A stretch of DNA of 64,000 bases, taken from the NCBI RefSeq assembly GCF_020639365.1, contig NZ_JAINUL010000001.1, positions 2,002,354 to 2,066,353 of the forward strand, written 5' to 3'. Position 1 is the first letter of the stretch. Each line of letters starts with the position of its first letter. The stretch is from Streptomyces flavotricini (GTDB lineage: Bacteria; Actinomycetota; Actinomycetes; Streptomycetales; Streptomycetaceae). The translations under genes and the position numbers were made by a program. Of the stretch, positions 16,990 to 24,859 are shown one piece after another. The notes beneath the pieces were generated by a model. It was not told the DNA's origin, did no database searches, and worked only from the letters and a program-made list of their open reading frames with translations.

Positions 16990-18204
16990 TTACGGGGTGT
17001 GCGGGCGCTGCGGGGTCGGGCCCAGTGGGGTGAAGTCCGTGGTCGACGGCGATCCGTAGGCCCGCGCCACGTCGACCAGGAACCTGGCCTCGTCGTCGAG
17101 GTCGCCCCCCTCGGCGGAGGTCTGCATGGCGGCGGGCAGTTCCCACGCCGCGTCCTCCCCCGGCTGCCCGGGCCGCCCGGCGAGCTTCGCCTGCCGCGCC
17201 TCCTTCAGTACGCAGGCCAGCGCGGCCGCGGTGCGCCGCTGCTCGGGGATGCCGTGCCCGGTGACATGGGTGCGGGCCAGCTCCGGAAGGCCCGGGGCGA
17301 CGTACTCGCCGAGGATCAGGATCGCGTCGCGGGTCTCGATCACCTTGCGGTACACCAGCAGGTTGCGCGGGACGGGCGGCCACAGCAGCTCCACGACCCG
17401 GCCGGCCCGCGGCTTGGTGAGGGCGACGTGCGGGACGGCCTGGACCAGGTCGCGCCAGAGCGGCCACAGCCGCCACGCGGTGGCGATGTCGGCGCTCGTG
17501 CGGCGCAGCGTGAACAGCGTGGGCACGAGGATCGCGGCGGCCCGCAGCAGTCCGTGCAGGTTCATCATCAGCGGCAGGGCGGGCATCGCCCAGGTGCTGC
17601 CGAAGAGGGCCTTGAGCAGGTACGCGAACCAGAACAGGCCCGCGAGCGCGGTGCCGAGGCCGAAAAGCCGCAGCCCGGCGGCCAGTCCCCGGCTCTCGGT
17701 GCGCCGGCTGTAGCGCCAGCAGAGCGAGACGCAGGTGGTGTTGGCGAGGAGGTGCGCGGAGATCAGGAACAGCCAGTACGCGAGCGAGGGCACCGGGTCG
17801 CCCTGCGGCGGGATCGTGTGCGTGGTGTGCTCGGGGGCGGCCGTGTCGAGCACCACCAGGGTGGTCAGCCAGGCCACCGTACCCACCCAGGCGGCGAGTT
17901 GGAGGGCCCGGCCGCGGGTGGCCGCGGCGACGAAGTAGAGCACGGTGCCCGCGGACAGCACGCCGATCAGGTTGCGGAAGAGGCCGACGGTGTGCGCGTA
18001 GTCCGGGTCGCGCATCGCGTACGTGACGACGTCGGGGAGGTTCAGGGTCATCGCGGCGGCGGCGGTGGCGACGGCGAGCCACAGGCCGCGCTGCTGCGGG
18101 GAGCGCAGGGCGGCGGGGGCGCGCAGCAGGACGGCCGCCCAGAGGCAGACGACGCTGGGCACGGCGAGCGAGTCGCCGAACGCGGTGAGGTCAGCGGCGT
18201 CCAT
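16990..18204 (-). CDS. Multi-pass membrane protein of the MAB_1171c/DUF6545-like family (module A)
   Basis: 404 aa. The N-terminal about 240 residues contain some seven hydrophobic helices; the C-terminal about 160 residues are soluble and presumably cytoplasmic, including LWPLWRDLV and YRKVIETRDAILILGEYV. The same architecture and C-terminal landmarks occur in the gene at 61710-62897. In actinobacteria such proteins are annotated as putative transporters (MAB_1171c family, recalled) and are often next to an ImmA/IrrE-like protease, as here: the start overlaps the protease stop by 14 nt. Function unknown. A role as membrane sensor or signalling partner of the protease is my inference. Confidence 0.8.
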   Translation of the reverse strand: MDAADLTAFGDSLAVPSVVCLWAAVLLRAPAALRSPQQRGLWLAVATAAAAMTLNLPDVVTYAMRDPDYAHTVGLFRNLIGVLSAGTVLYFVAAATRGRALQLAAWVGTVAWLTTLVVLDTAAPEHTTHTIPPQGDPVPSLAYWLFLISAHLLANTTCVSLCWRYSRRTESRGLAAGLRLFGLGTALAGLFWFAYLLKALFGSTWAMPALPLMMNLHGLLRAAAILVPTLFTLRRTSADIATAWRLWPLWRDLVQAVPHVALTKPRAGRVVELLWPPVPRNLLVYRKVIETRDAILILGEYVAPGLPELARTHVTGHGIPEQRRTAAALACVLKEARQAKLAGRPGQPGEDAAWELPAAMQTSAEGGDLDDEARFLVDVARAYGSPSTTDFTPLGPTPQRPHTP

Positions 18205-18694
18205 GGCTACCCCGCCCGTAGCCCATGGCGGATTCCAGCCAGGCGAGGGTGCCCCGGGGCGCGGCGGCCGACTGCGGGCAGGATCCCGTGGTGCGGATGC
18301 GGATCATGCTGGCCAGCATTTCCGCCTCCTGCTCCTGGCTGGTGGTGTAGTTGGTGCGCCCGAGGACGGTGGGGACCTGCCCGTCGTTCTCCTCGGCCTC
18401 CAGGGAGTTGTGGCCGAACAGGATGTGCCCGAGCTCGTGGAGCACGATGTGCTCGCGGTGCAGCGCGGTGGTCTGTGCCTCGTAGAAGACGAAGTCGGCG
18501 CTGTCGGTGCCCACCCACAGCCCGCAGACCCCGGATTCCGCCGCTTCCTTGGGGAGCGGGTGGAGGTGGATCGGGCGGCCCCGCTGCTCGGCGATCCGGT
18601 TGCACAGCCCTTCGATGGAGAAGGGATGTGTCAGCTCCAGATGGCCGAGAATCTTCTCGCACCGTTTACGGAGGCTGGGTTGCGAGTGGGGCAT
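18191..18694 (-). CDS. ImmA/IrrE-like zinc metallopeptidase (module A)
   Basis: 167-aa gluzincin-type protein. The zinc site HELGH is at residues 86-90 within IVLHELGHILFGH, with a candidate third ligand in EQEAEML (about 121-127). ImmA and IrrE use this fold to cleave a repressor (ImmR, DdrO). The ATG at 18692-18694 is preceded by GAGGG at good spacing; upstream ATGs at 18754 and 18772 give non-conserved extensions. It is translationally coupled to the membrane-protein gene (14-nt overlap). Unlike module B at 60423-62897, no helix-turn-helix gene precedes it, so its proteolytic target is not obvious locally. No signal peptide, so it is probably cytoplasmic. Confidence 0.85.
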   Translation of the reverse strand: MPHSQPSLRKRCEKILGHLELTHPFSIEGLCNRIAEQRGRPIHLHPLPKEAAESGVCGLWVGTDSADFVFYEAQTTALHREHIVLHELGHILFGHNSLEAEENDGQVPTVLGRTNYTTSQEQEAEMLASMIRIRTTGSCPQSAAAPRGTLAWLESAMGYGRGSHGRR

Positions 18695-18812
18695 GTGATC
18701 CCTCTTCGGACCCTTTCGCGGGCAGCGTCGGTAGGCGTGCGTGGGCGTGGGCATGGCGTCCTGTGCCTTCAAGGCGGCCTCTGGGAGTGGGGTCCTGAGG
18801 GGAGAAACGGAA

Positions 18813-18838
18813 GCCCGTTCGCCATTCGGCGAACGGGC
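18813..18838. other. Perfect 11-bp inverted repeat upstream of module A
   Basis: GCCCGTTCGCC, loop ATTC, GGCGAACGGGC. It lies 119 bp upstream of the protease start on the minus strand and about 158 bp past the tex stop. It could be a second terminator for tex, or a regulator-binding or leader structure for module A. No U-rich tail is evident on either strand. Confidence 0.55.
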
Positions 18839-18950
18839 GTTCCACCATGCCTACAGATCATGTACGGGAGTTCGCAAGGTGTGTCCCCAGGTGGGGTGCC
18901 TATTCGGCCATCCTGGAAACCGGGCGATCCGCCTGTGTCCCACGCCCCCG

Positions 18951-18982
18951 GCGGCTCCGCAGACCACTGCCGGCGGAGCCGC
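18951..18982 (-). terminator. Terminator hairpin after tex
   Basis: GCGGCTCCGC and GCGGAGCCGC form a perfect 10-bp stem with a 12-nt loop, 15 nt beyond the tex stop codon on the minus strand. Outer TGTGTCCC and GGGACACA segments can extend the stem across a 9-nt bulge. Position and strength suit transcription termination of tex. Confidence 0.7.
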
Positions 18983-18996
18983 GGGACACACCCTCC

Positions 18997-21432
18997 TCAG
19001 CGCTTGCGGCGCTCCTCGCCACCGCCGGTGAGGCCGGCCCGGCGCAGGGCGTCGGCCATCGCACTGTTGGCCGGGGCCGGGGAGCCACCGCCGCTGCCGC
19101 CCTGGCGCTGGCCGCCCTGGCGCTGGCCGCCGCCCTGGCCGCGGCCCTGGCCGCCGCCCTGACCCTGGCCGCCGCGCTGCTGCGGGGGACGGCCGCCGCC
19201 GCGTCGCTCCTGGCGCTCCTGCCGGTCCTCGCGCTGTCGGGGGGCGCCACCCGCCGTGCGGTCGGCCTCGTCCTCCAGCCGCAGCGTCAGCGAGATCCGC
19301 TTGCGCGGGATGTCCACGTCCAGGACCTTCACCCGGACGATGTCGCCCGGCTTGACCACGTCCCGCGGGTCCTTGACGAAGTTCTTCGACAGCGCCGAGA
19401 CGTGGGCCAGCCCGTCCTGGTGGACGCCGATGTCGATGAAGGCGCCGAACGCGGCCACGTTCGTGACCACGCCCTCCAGGATCATCCCCGGCGCCAGGTC
19501 CCCGATCTTCTCGACGCCCTCCTTGAACGTGGCGGTCTTGAAAGCCGGCCGCGGGTCGCGGCCCGGCTTCTCCAGCTCGCGCAGGATGTCCGTCACGGTG
19601 GGCAGGCCGAAGGCCTCCGTGACGAACTGCTCCGGCCGCAGCGAGCGCAGCACGCCGGTGTTGCCGATCAGCGCCGCCACGTCGCTGCCGGCCGTCTTGG
19701 CCATGCCCCGGACCAGCGGGTACGACTCGGGGTGCACGCTGGAGAAGTCCAGCGGGTCGTCCCCGCCGCGGATGCGCAGGAAGCCCGCGCACTGCTCGTA
19801 CGCCTTCGGACCCAGGCGCGCGACGTCCTTCAGCGCCTTGCGGCTGCGGAAGGGGCCGTTGTTGTCGCGGTGGGCCACGATGTTCTCGGCGAGGCCGCCG
19901 CTGATGCCCGAGACCCGCGAGAGCAGCGGGGCGGACGCGGTGTTGACGTCGACACCGACGCCGTTCACACAGTCCTCGACCACCGCGTCGAGCGAGCGCG
20001 AGAGCTTCACCTCGGAGAGGTCGTGCTGGTACTGGCCGACGCCGATCGACTTGGGGTCGATCTTCACGAGCTCGGCGAGCGGGTCCTGGAGGCGGCGGGC
20101 GATGGACACCGCGCCGCGCAGCGACACGTCCATGTCCGGGAGTTCCTGCGAGGCGAACGCGGAGGCCGAGTACACGGAGGCACCGGCCTCGGACACCATC
20201 ACCTTGGTGAGCTTCAGCTCGGGGTGGCGGGTGATCAGGTCCCCGGCGAGCTTGTCGGTCTCGCGCGAGGCCGTGCCGTTGCCGATGGCGACCAGCTCGA
20301 CCGCGTGCTCCTCGGCGAGGCGGGCCAGCTTGGCGAGCGACTCGTCCCACTTGTTGGCGGGGACGTGCGGGTAGATCACATCGGTGGCCACGACCTTGCC
20401 GGTGGCGTCGACGACGGCGACCTTCACACCGGTGCGGAAGCCCGGGTCGAGACCGAGGGTGGCGCGGGTGCCGGCGGGCGCCGCGAGCAGCAGGTCGCGC
20501 AGGTTGGACGCGAAGACCCGTACGGCCTCGTCCTCGGCCGCCTGGCGCAGCCGCATCCGCAGGTCGATGCCGAGGTGCACCTGGATCTTCGTACGCCAGG
20601 CCCAGCGGACCGTGTCGGCCAGCCACTTGTCGCCGGGGCGGCCTCGGTCGTTCACCCCGAAGCGGCGGGCGATCATGCCCTCGTACGTGGACGGGCCGGG
20701 CTCCTCGCGGGGCTCCTCGGGCTCCAGGACGAGGTCGAGGACGTCTTCCTTCTCGCCGCGCAGCATGGCGAGGACGCGGTGCGAGGGCAGTGCGGTGAAG
20801 GGCTCGGCGAAGTCGAAGTAGTCGGCGAACTTGGCGCCCGCCTCCTCCTTGCCCTCGCGGACCTTCGCGGCGAGCCGGCCGCGGCCCCACATGCGCTCGC
20901 GCAGCTCGCCGATCAGGTCGGCGTCCTCGCCGAAGCGCTCGGTGAGGATCGCGCGGGCGCCCTCCAGGGCCGCGGCCGGGTCGGCGACGCCCTTGTCGGC
21001 GTCGACGAACGCGGCCGCGGCGGCGGCCGGTTCCACCGACGGGTCGGCCAGCAGGCCGTCGGCGAGCGGCTCCAGGCCGGCCTCGCGGGCGATCTGCGCC
21101 TTGGTGCGCCGCTTGGGCTTGAACGGGAGGTAGATGTCCTCCAGCCGTGCCTTGGTGTCGGCCGCGTTGATCCGGGTCTCCAGCTCGGCGTCGAGCTTGC
21201 CCTGCTCCCGCACGGAGTCCAGGATCGCCGCGCGCCGGTCCTCCAGCTCGCGCAGATAGCGCAGCCGCTCCTCGAGGGTGCGCAGCTGGGCGTCGTCGAG
21301 CATCTCGGTCGCTTCCTTGCGGTAGCGCGCGATGAACGGCACGGTGGAGCCGCCGTCGAGCAGCTCGACGGCGGCCTTCACCTGCCGCTCCCGTACGCCG
21401 AGCTCCTCGGCGATCCTGCCTTCGATGGACAT
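18997..21432 (-). CDS. tex: Tex-type RNA-binding transcription accessory protein
   Basis: 811-aa Tex protein: N-terminal helical region with RERQVKAAVELLDGGSTVPFIARYRKE, a central YqgF/RNase H-like fold (TLGLDPGFRTGVKVAVVDATGK), helix-hairpin-helix repeats, and an S1 RNA-binding domain (about residues 645-715, GMILEGVVTNVAAFGAFIDI). After residue about 730 there is a low-complexity Gly/Arg/Gln-rich tail of about 60 residues with RGG-like GGQGQGGGQGRGQ units, unusual compared with the roughly 780-aa family average and likely to add RNA affinity or disorder. ATG 21430-21432 was chosen because upstream in-frame sequence is simple GC-rich repeat. Housekeeping, monocistronic. Confidence 0.93.
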   Translation of the reverse strand: MSIEGRIAEELGVRERQVKAAVELLDGGSTVPFIARYRKEATEMLDDAQLRTLEERLRYLRELEDRRAAILDSVREQGKLDAELETRINAADTKARLEDIYLPFKPKRRTKAQIAREAGLEPLADGLLADPSVEPAAAAAAFVDADKGVADPAAALEGARAILTERFGEDADLIGELRERMWGRGRLAAKVREGKEEAGAKFADYFDFAEPFTALPSHRVLAMLRGEKEDVLDLVLEPEEPREEPGPSTYEGMIARRFGVNDRGRPGDKWLADTVRWAWRTKIQVHLGIDLRMRLRQAAEDEAVRVFASNLRDLLLAAPAGTRATLGLDPGFRTGVKVAVVDATGKVVATDVIYPHVPANKWDESLAKLARLAEEHAVELVAIGNGTASRETDKLAGDLITRHPELKLTKVMVSEAGASVYSASAFASQELPDMDVSLRGAVSIARRLQDPLAELVKIDPKSIGVGQYQHDLSEVKLSRSLDAVVEDCVNGVGVDVNTASAPLLSRVSGISGGLAENIVAHRDNNGPFRSRKALKDVARLGPKAYEQCAGFLRIRGGDDPLDFSSVHPESYPLVRGMAKTAGSDVAALIGNTGVLRSLRPEQFVTEAFGLPTVTDILRELEKPGRDPRPAFKTATFKEGVEKIGDLAPGMILEGVVTNVAAFGAFIDIGVHQDGLAHVSALSKNFVKDPRDVVKPGDIVRVKVLDVDIPRKRISLTLRLEDEADRTAGGAPRQREDRQERQERRGGGRPPQQRGGQGQGGGQGRGQGGGQRQGGQRQGGSGGGSPAPANSAMADALRRAGLTGGGEERRKR

Positions 21433-21518
21433 CGTCACGATCGGGTCCCGCCTGCCTTCGTTTGCACTGGAAGGCTGCCAATTGTGGCAGGTGGCGGCGA
21501 CGGGGGCCGGGAGACCCG

Positions 21519-21572
21519 CGCCCGGGTCCTCGCCCGGGTCCCTGCCCGGGGCCGGGTCCGGGTCCCTGCCCG
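21519..21572. repeat. Short GC-rich tandem repeats between tex and the SCO6745-family gene
   Basis: CGCCCGGGTCC occurs twice back to back (21519-21529 and 21531-21541), followed by related CTGCCCGG and CCGGGTCC copies up to about 21572. This is the spacer between the SCO6745-family gene stop and the tex start. It looks like replication slippage DNA; no coding or operator role is evident. Confidence 0.6.
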
Positions 21573-21589
21573 GCCCCGCCCCGGACCCG

Positions 21590-22453
21590 TCAGGCCTTGC
21601 CGAAGGCGTCCGCGGGGAAGGCGCCGGCGGTGACGGCCTTGACGACGAGTCCGCCGCCGAGCTCGGCGAGCCGGGCCAGGCCCTCGGCGCCGAGGTGCTC
21701 GTACGGGGCCGCGTCGAGGCGGTCGGTGTCGGCTTCGAGGCGCTCGCGTACGGCCGCGCCCTCCGCGGTGAGTTCACCTTCGGCGTCGAGGATCCCGCGC
21801 TCGCGCAGCCGGTCGGCGGCGGCGTCGAGGTCGGACTGCTCCCAGCCGCGGATGGCCTTGATCCACTTGTGGGTCATGCCGCGCCCGGTGGCGGTGTGGC
21901 TGACCAGGGCCTCCAGCGGGTCCAGCCCCGCGAGCAGCAGGGCGGCGAGGTGGCCGTCGCCGCGGTGCTCGCGCAGCAGGGTGGTGGCGTGCCAGAGCCG
22001 CAGGTGCGGCTCCTCGGGTACGGGGAGGTCGGCGTGGGCGGCGTAGAGGGGCCGGGCGTGCCGGGTGCATCCCTCGGTGGCGCGCAGGGCGAGGTCGGCG
22101 GCCTCGGCGAGCTCGGGGGAATCGATCGCCTCCGCTCCGAGCAGCCGGCGCAGGGTGCTGTCGGCGGCGCGCAGCCGGGCGTCCAGGGCCTGTTCGGGGC
22201 TGGTGGTGTCCCAGACGGCGGGCAGGTGGCGGGCGACGAAGTCGTGGCGGTAGTTGTAGAAGGTGGCGGTGACCGTGCCGGGTCCGACGGCTCCCATGGC
22301 GGCGGAGCGGGAGGCGAGGTTCACGGCGGGCCGCTCGGTGACCCCGAGGGCGGCGAACTCCTTGCCCAGGTCGGGAGAGAAGTAGATGGTCGCGTGCAGC
22401 GGGTTGATCGCAGCATGCCAACAGTTGCGGGCGGCGCGCGGAGGAATCGTCAT
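21590..22453 (-). CDS. SCO6745-family conserved protein
   Basis: 287 aa, soluble, mostly helical, with the conserved N-terminus PRAARNCWHAAINPLHATIYF and a later YNYRHDFVARHLP stretch. It matches what I recall as the SCO6745 family, actinobacterial proteins of unknown function. The C-terminal half contains a winged-helix-like segment (LDAAADRLRERGILDAEGELTAEG), so DNA or small-molecule binding is conceivable. The start at 22451-22453 is just upstream of the conserved region. It lies upstream of tex on the same strand with about 157 nt between. No catalytic motif recognised. Confidence 0.82.
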   Translation of the reverse strand: MTIPPRAARNCWHAAINPLHATIYFSPDLGKEFAALGVTERPAVNLASRSAAMGAVGPGTVTATFYNYRHDFVARHLPAVWDTTSPEQALDARLRAADSTLRRLLGAEAIDSPELAEAADLALRATEGCTRHARPLYAAHADLPVPEEPHLRLWHATTLLREHRGDGHLAALLLAGLDPLEALVSHTATGRGMTHKWIKAIRGWEQSDLDAAADRLRERGILDAEGELTAEGAAVRERLEADTDRLDAAPYEHLGAEGLARLAELGGGLVVKAVTAGAFPADAFGKA

Positions 22454-22547
22454 GGCGGCCAGATTACCGACCGCTCAGTATGTCGGGTAGACCGAGTCCC
22501 GGCCGTCGTGCATATGATCGAGCCGACATCAACGGGGAGGCGTGAAC

Positions 22548-23027
22548 ATGTCAGAGGATGGCAGCCAGGTGGCGGACCTTCAGGTCGGCATGCGGTTGAA
22601 CCACGTACCGGTCGAGCCGAGCGGCCCGACAGCGCCGGCGCCGCCGACGGGACCGACGGCGCCGGGCAACCCGAAGGGCCCGATGGGCCCGTTCGTTCCC
22701 GGTGGTTCCGGGGACTTCGCTTCGACGCCGGCCCAGAAGAAGGCCGCGGCGAACACGATCGAGACCGAGCTGGAGCCCAACACCAAGAAGGCCGCGGTGC
22801 ACGCGGACACCGACACCGGTACCGCCCAGAAGGGCTTCGACGGCTGGGAGACCGCCGCCGGCCTGAAGAAGGTGGCGGACACCTGGGACCAGCAGGTGAA
22901 GAACCTGATGGGCCGTCTGGCCGCCGAGAAGACCAGCCTGCGCGGCGCTTCGGGCCTCTTCGCGAGCAACGACACCGGCATCGGCAACCAGTTCCTCGCG
23001 ACCAACTCGAAGCTGAACGGCCTCTAG
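22548..23027 (+). CDS. Small WXG100/EspC-like protein with Pro-rich N-terminus
   Basis: 159 aa. Residues about 20-60 are Pro/Gly-rich (GPTAPAPPTGPTAPG and similar). The C-terminal about 100 residues are predicted helical, with a GFDGWETAAGLKKVADTWDQQVKNLM core and a Gly-Leu-Phe-Ala-Ser-Asn-Asp/GNQF region, resembling actinobacterial ESX-1-associated EspC or WXG-type proteins. GGGGAGG 7 nt before ATG 22548 is an excellent ribosome site; a GTG at 22542 is too close to it. No type VII secretion component lies nearby. Followed by a strong terminator hairpin, so it is a stand-alone transcript. Function unknown; the T7SS link is inferred from composition only. Confidence 0.75.
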   Translation: MSEDGSQVADLQVGMRLNHVPVEPSGPTAPAPPTGPTAPGNPKGPMGPFVPGGSGDFASTPAQKKAAANTIETELEPNTKKAAVHADTDTGTAQKGFDGWETAAGLKKVADTWDQQVKNLMGRLAAEKTSLRGASGLFASNDTGIGNQFLATNSKLNGL

Positions 23028-23061
23028 GTCGCGTTCCGGGTCTCGCCCGGCATCCGGTTTC

Positions 23062-23101
23062 CGGCCTTCTTCCGCGCGGTGCGCCGCGCGGAAGAAGGCC
23101 G
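23062..23101 (+). terminator. Perfect 18-bp terminator hairpin
   Basis: CGGCCTTCTTCCGCGCGG, loop TGCG, then the exact reverse complement. It begins 34 nt after the stop of the small EspC-like gene and is followed by TTCGCG. The stem is long and perfect, so termination of that gene is the simplest role. Confidence 0.8.
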
Positions 23102-23283
23102 TTCGCGTACCCGGACACGGGCTCTTCGGGGCGGTGGGCCACGGCCCGGCCGCCCGCCTGTGACGGCCGAATGGCGATCGTGTGACACCGGCGGCCATGG
23201 ACATGACGTAGGGCGGCGGGCGTGAATACGGTCGGACGACAAGCCGTTGAACAGAACTGTCTCCCTACCCCTTGGAGCTCTTC

Positions 23284-24789
23284 GTGCACCGCAAAGTCAT
23301 CGCCCCGAGCGTCCTCGCCGCCTCCCTCCTGCTGGTGATCCCGGCGTCGGCGGCGAGTTCCGTCCAAGGGGCGCCGGGTATCGGCGACCCCTACTACCCG
23401 GCCAGCGGCAACAGCGGGTACGACGTGTCCCACTACGACCTGCGCCTGCAGTACCAGCCGAAGACGGACCTGCTGGAGGGCACCGCCACCCTCCTGACCA
23501 CCGCCAGGCAGGACCTCTCCCGCTTCAACCTGGACTTCGGCCTGAAGGTCAGCGAGATCCGGGTCAACGGCGCCAAGGCGAAGTTCGCCACGTCCGGGGA
23601 CCACGAGCTGGAAGTGACCCCCGCCCAGCCGCTCAAGAAGGACACCCCGGCATCGGTCGTCGTCAAGTACGCCGGAAAGCCTTCGGAGTTCAAGATCGAC
23701 GGCTGGTCGGCCTGGCAGCGCACCCCGGACGGCGGCGTCGCCGCCCAGGAGCCCGACTCGGCCGTCTGGTGGTTCCCGAGCAACGACCACCCGCTCGACA
23801 AGGCCACCTTCGACATCTCGGTCAACGTCCCCGACGGCACCCAGGCCATCAGCAACGGCGTGCTCCAGTCGCAGAGTTCCCGGCTCGGCTGGACGCGGTA
23901 CAACTGGCGCTCGAACAAGCCGCAGGCCACGTACCTCGCCACCCTCGCGATCGGCAAGTTCGACGTCACCACCGGCACGACGGCGAGCGGGCTGCCGATC
24001 GTCAACGCGTACAGCAAGGACCTCGGCGACAACGCGGGCGCGGCGCGCGCGAGCGTGGAGCGGACCGGCGAGGTCGCCGAGTGGCTGGAGGGGGTCTTCG
24101 GGCCGTACCCCTTCAACGCCCTGGGCGGGTACGTGCCGAACGTGCCCTCCAGCTTCGCGCTGGAGACGCAGACCCGGCCGTTCTACAGCCCGAAGCAGTT
24201 CGCGAACGGCGCCAACGTCTCGGTGGTCGTGCACGAGCTGGCCCACCAGTGGTACGGGGACAGCGTCTCCGTCGACGGCTGGAAGGACATCTGGATCAAC
24301 GAGGGCTTCGCCCGCTACAGCCAGTGGCTGTGGTCGGAGAAGGAGGGCGAGGGCACCGCGCAGGAGCTCGCCGACTGGACGTACGGACTGCGCGCCGCGG
24401 ACGACCCGTTCTGGCAGGTCAAGCCGGGTGACCCGGGCCCGGACAACCAGTTCCACGGAGCCGTCTACGACCGTGGTGCGATCGCCCTGCAGGCGCTGCG
24501 CAACGAGATCGGCGACGAGAAGTTCTTCAAGATCCTCAAGGGCTGGCCGACCGAGCGGGCCTACGGGAACGCCAAGGTCGGGGACTTCGTCCGGTACGCG
24601 GAGAAGGTGTCGAACAAGCCGCTGGCCCAGCTGTTCGAGACCTGGCTGTACACCCCGGGCAAGCCGGCCTTCGCCCCGCCGGCCGCCACGTCCAAGACCG
24701 CCCGGTCCCCCAAGGCCCCCGCCGCGAAGCCGGTGGAGCCGAAGTCCTGGAAGAAGATCGCCGAGACGAACACGATCCACGACCACTGA
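23284..24789 (+). CDS. Secreted M1-family zinc metallopeptidase
   Basis: 501-aa exported aminopeptidase-like enzyme. The N-terminal basic-hydrophobic signal VHRKVIAPSVLAASLLLV ends with ASA, a signal peptidase site near residue 23. The M1 beta-domain (YDVSHYDLRLQYQPKTDLLEGTATL) precedes the zinc motif HELAHQWYGD (H317, E318, H321) and third ligand E340 (INEGFA). The usual GAMEN is represented by SFALETQTRPFY. GTG 23284 with GGAG at 6 nt is preferred over TTG 23272. Acts outside the cell, probably removing N-terminal residues from peptides. Monocistronic. Confidence 0.92.
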   Translation: MHRKVIAPSVLAASLLLVIPASAASSVQGAPGIGDPYYPASGNSGYDVSHYDLRLQYQPKTDLLEGTATLLTTARQDLSRFNLDFGLKVSEIRVNGAKAKFATSGDHELEVTPAQPLKKDTPASVVVKYAGKPSEFKIDGWSAWQRTPDGGVAAQEPDSAVWWFPSNDHPLDKATFDISVNVPDGTQAISNGVLQSQSSRLGWTRYNWRSNKPQATYLATLAIGKFDVTTGTTASGLPIVNAYSKDLGDNAGAARASVERTGEVAEWLEGVFGPYPFNALGGYVPNVPSSFALETQTRPFYSPKQFANGANVSVVVHELAHQWYGDSVSVDGWKDIWINEGFARYSQWLWSEKEGEGTAQELADWTYGLRAADDPFWQVKPGDPGPDNQFHGAVYDRGAIALQALRNEIGDEKFFKILKGWPTERAYGNAKVGDFVRYAEKVSNKPLAQLFETWLYTPGKPAFAPPAATSKTARSPKAPAAKPVEPKSWKKIAETNTIHDH

Positions 24790-24827
24790 TCCGCGCACGT
24801 ACTGATCCGCGTACGTACGGACACCCG

Positions 24828-24859
24828 CGCGCCGGTGCCCCTCAGGGGGTGCCGGCGCG
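24828..24859. terminator. Bidirectional hairpin between M1 peptidase and MpaB-like gene
   Basis: CGCGCCGG pairs with CCGGCGCG around an inner CCCC/GGGG stem and TCA loop. The TCA loop is the complement of the stop codon of the minus-strand gene. It lies 38 nt after the plus-strand stop. Likely serves both convergent genes. Confidence 0.5.

Larger units (their letters stand above)
18695..18996. other. Intergenic region between tex and the module A protease
   Basis: 302 bp with no gene. It contains two strong hairpins (18813-18838 and 18951-18982). Transcription of the minus-strand protease gene must start in it unless tex reads through. The hairpin next to tex probably ends that transcript, and the second lies in the likely 5' leader of the protease gene. 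Confidence 0.5.

Noticed and set aside
19080..19200. Short repeats suggesting a CRISPR or minisatellite
   Set aside because: They encode the in-frame Gly/Gln/Arg tail of Tex; units are irregular and without spacers.
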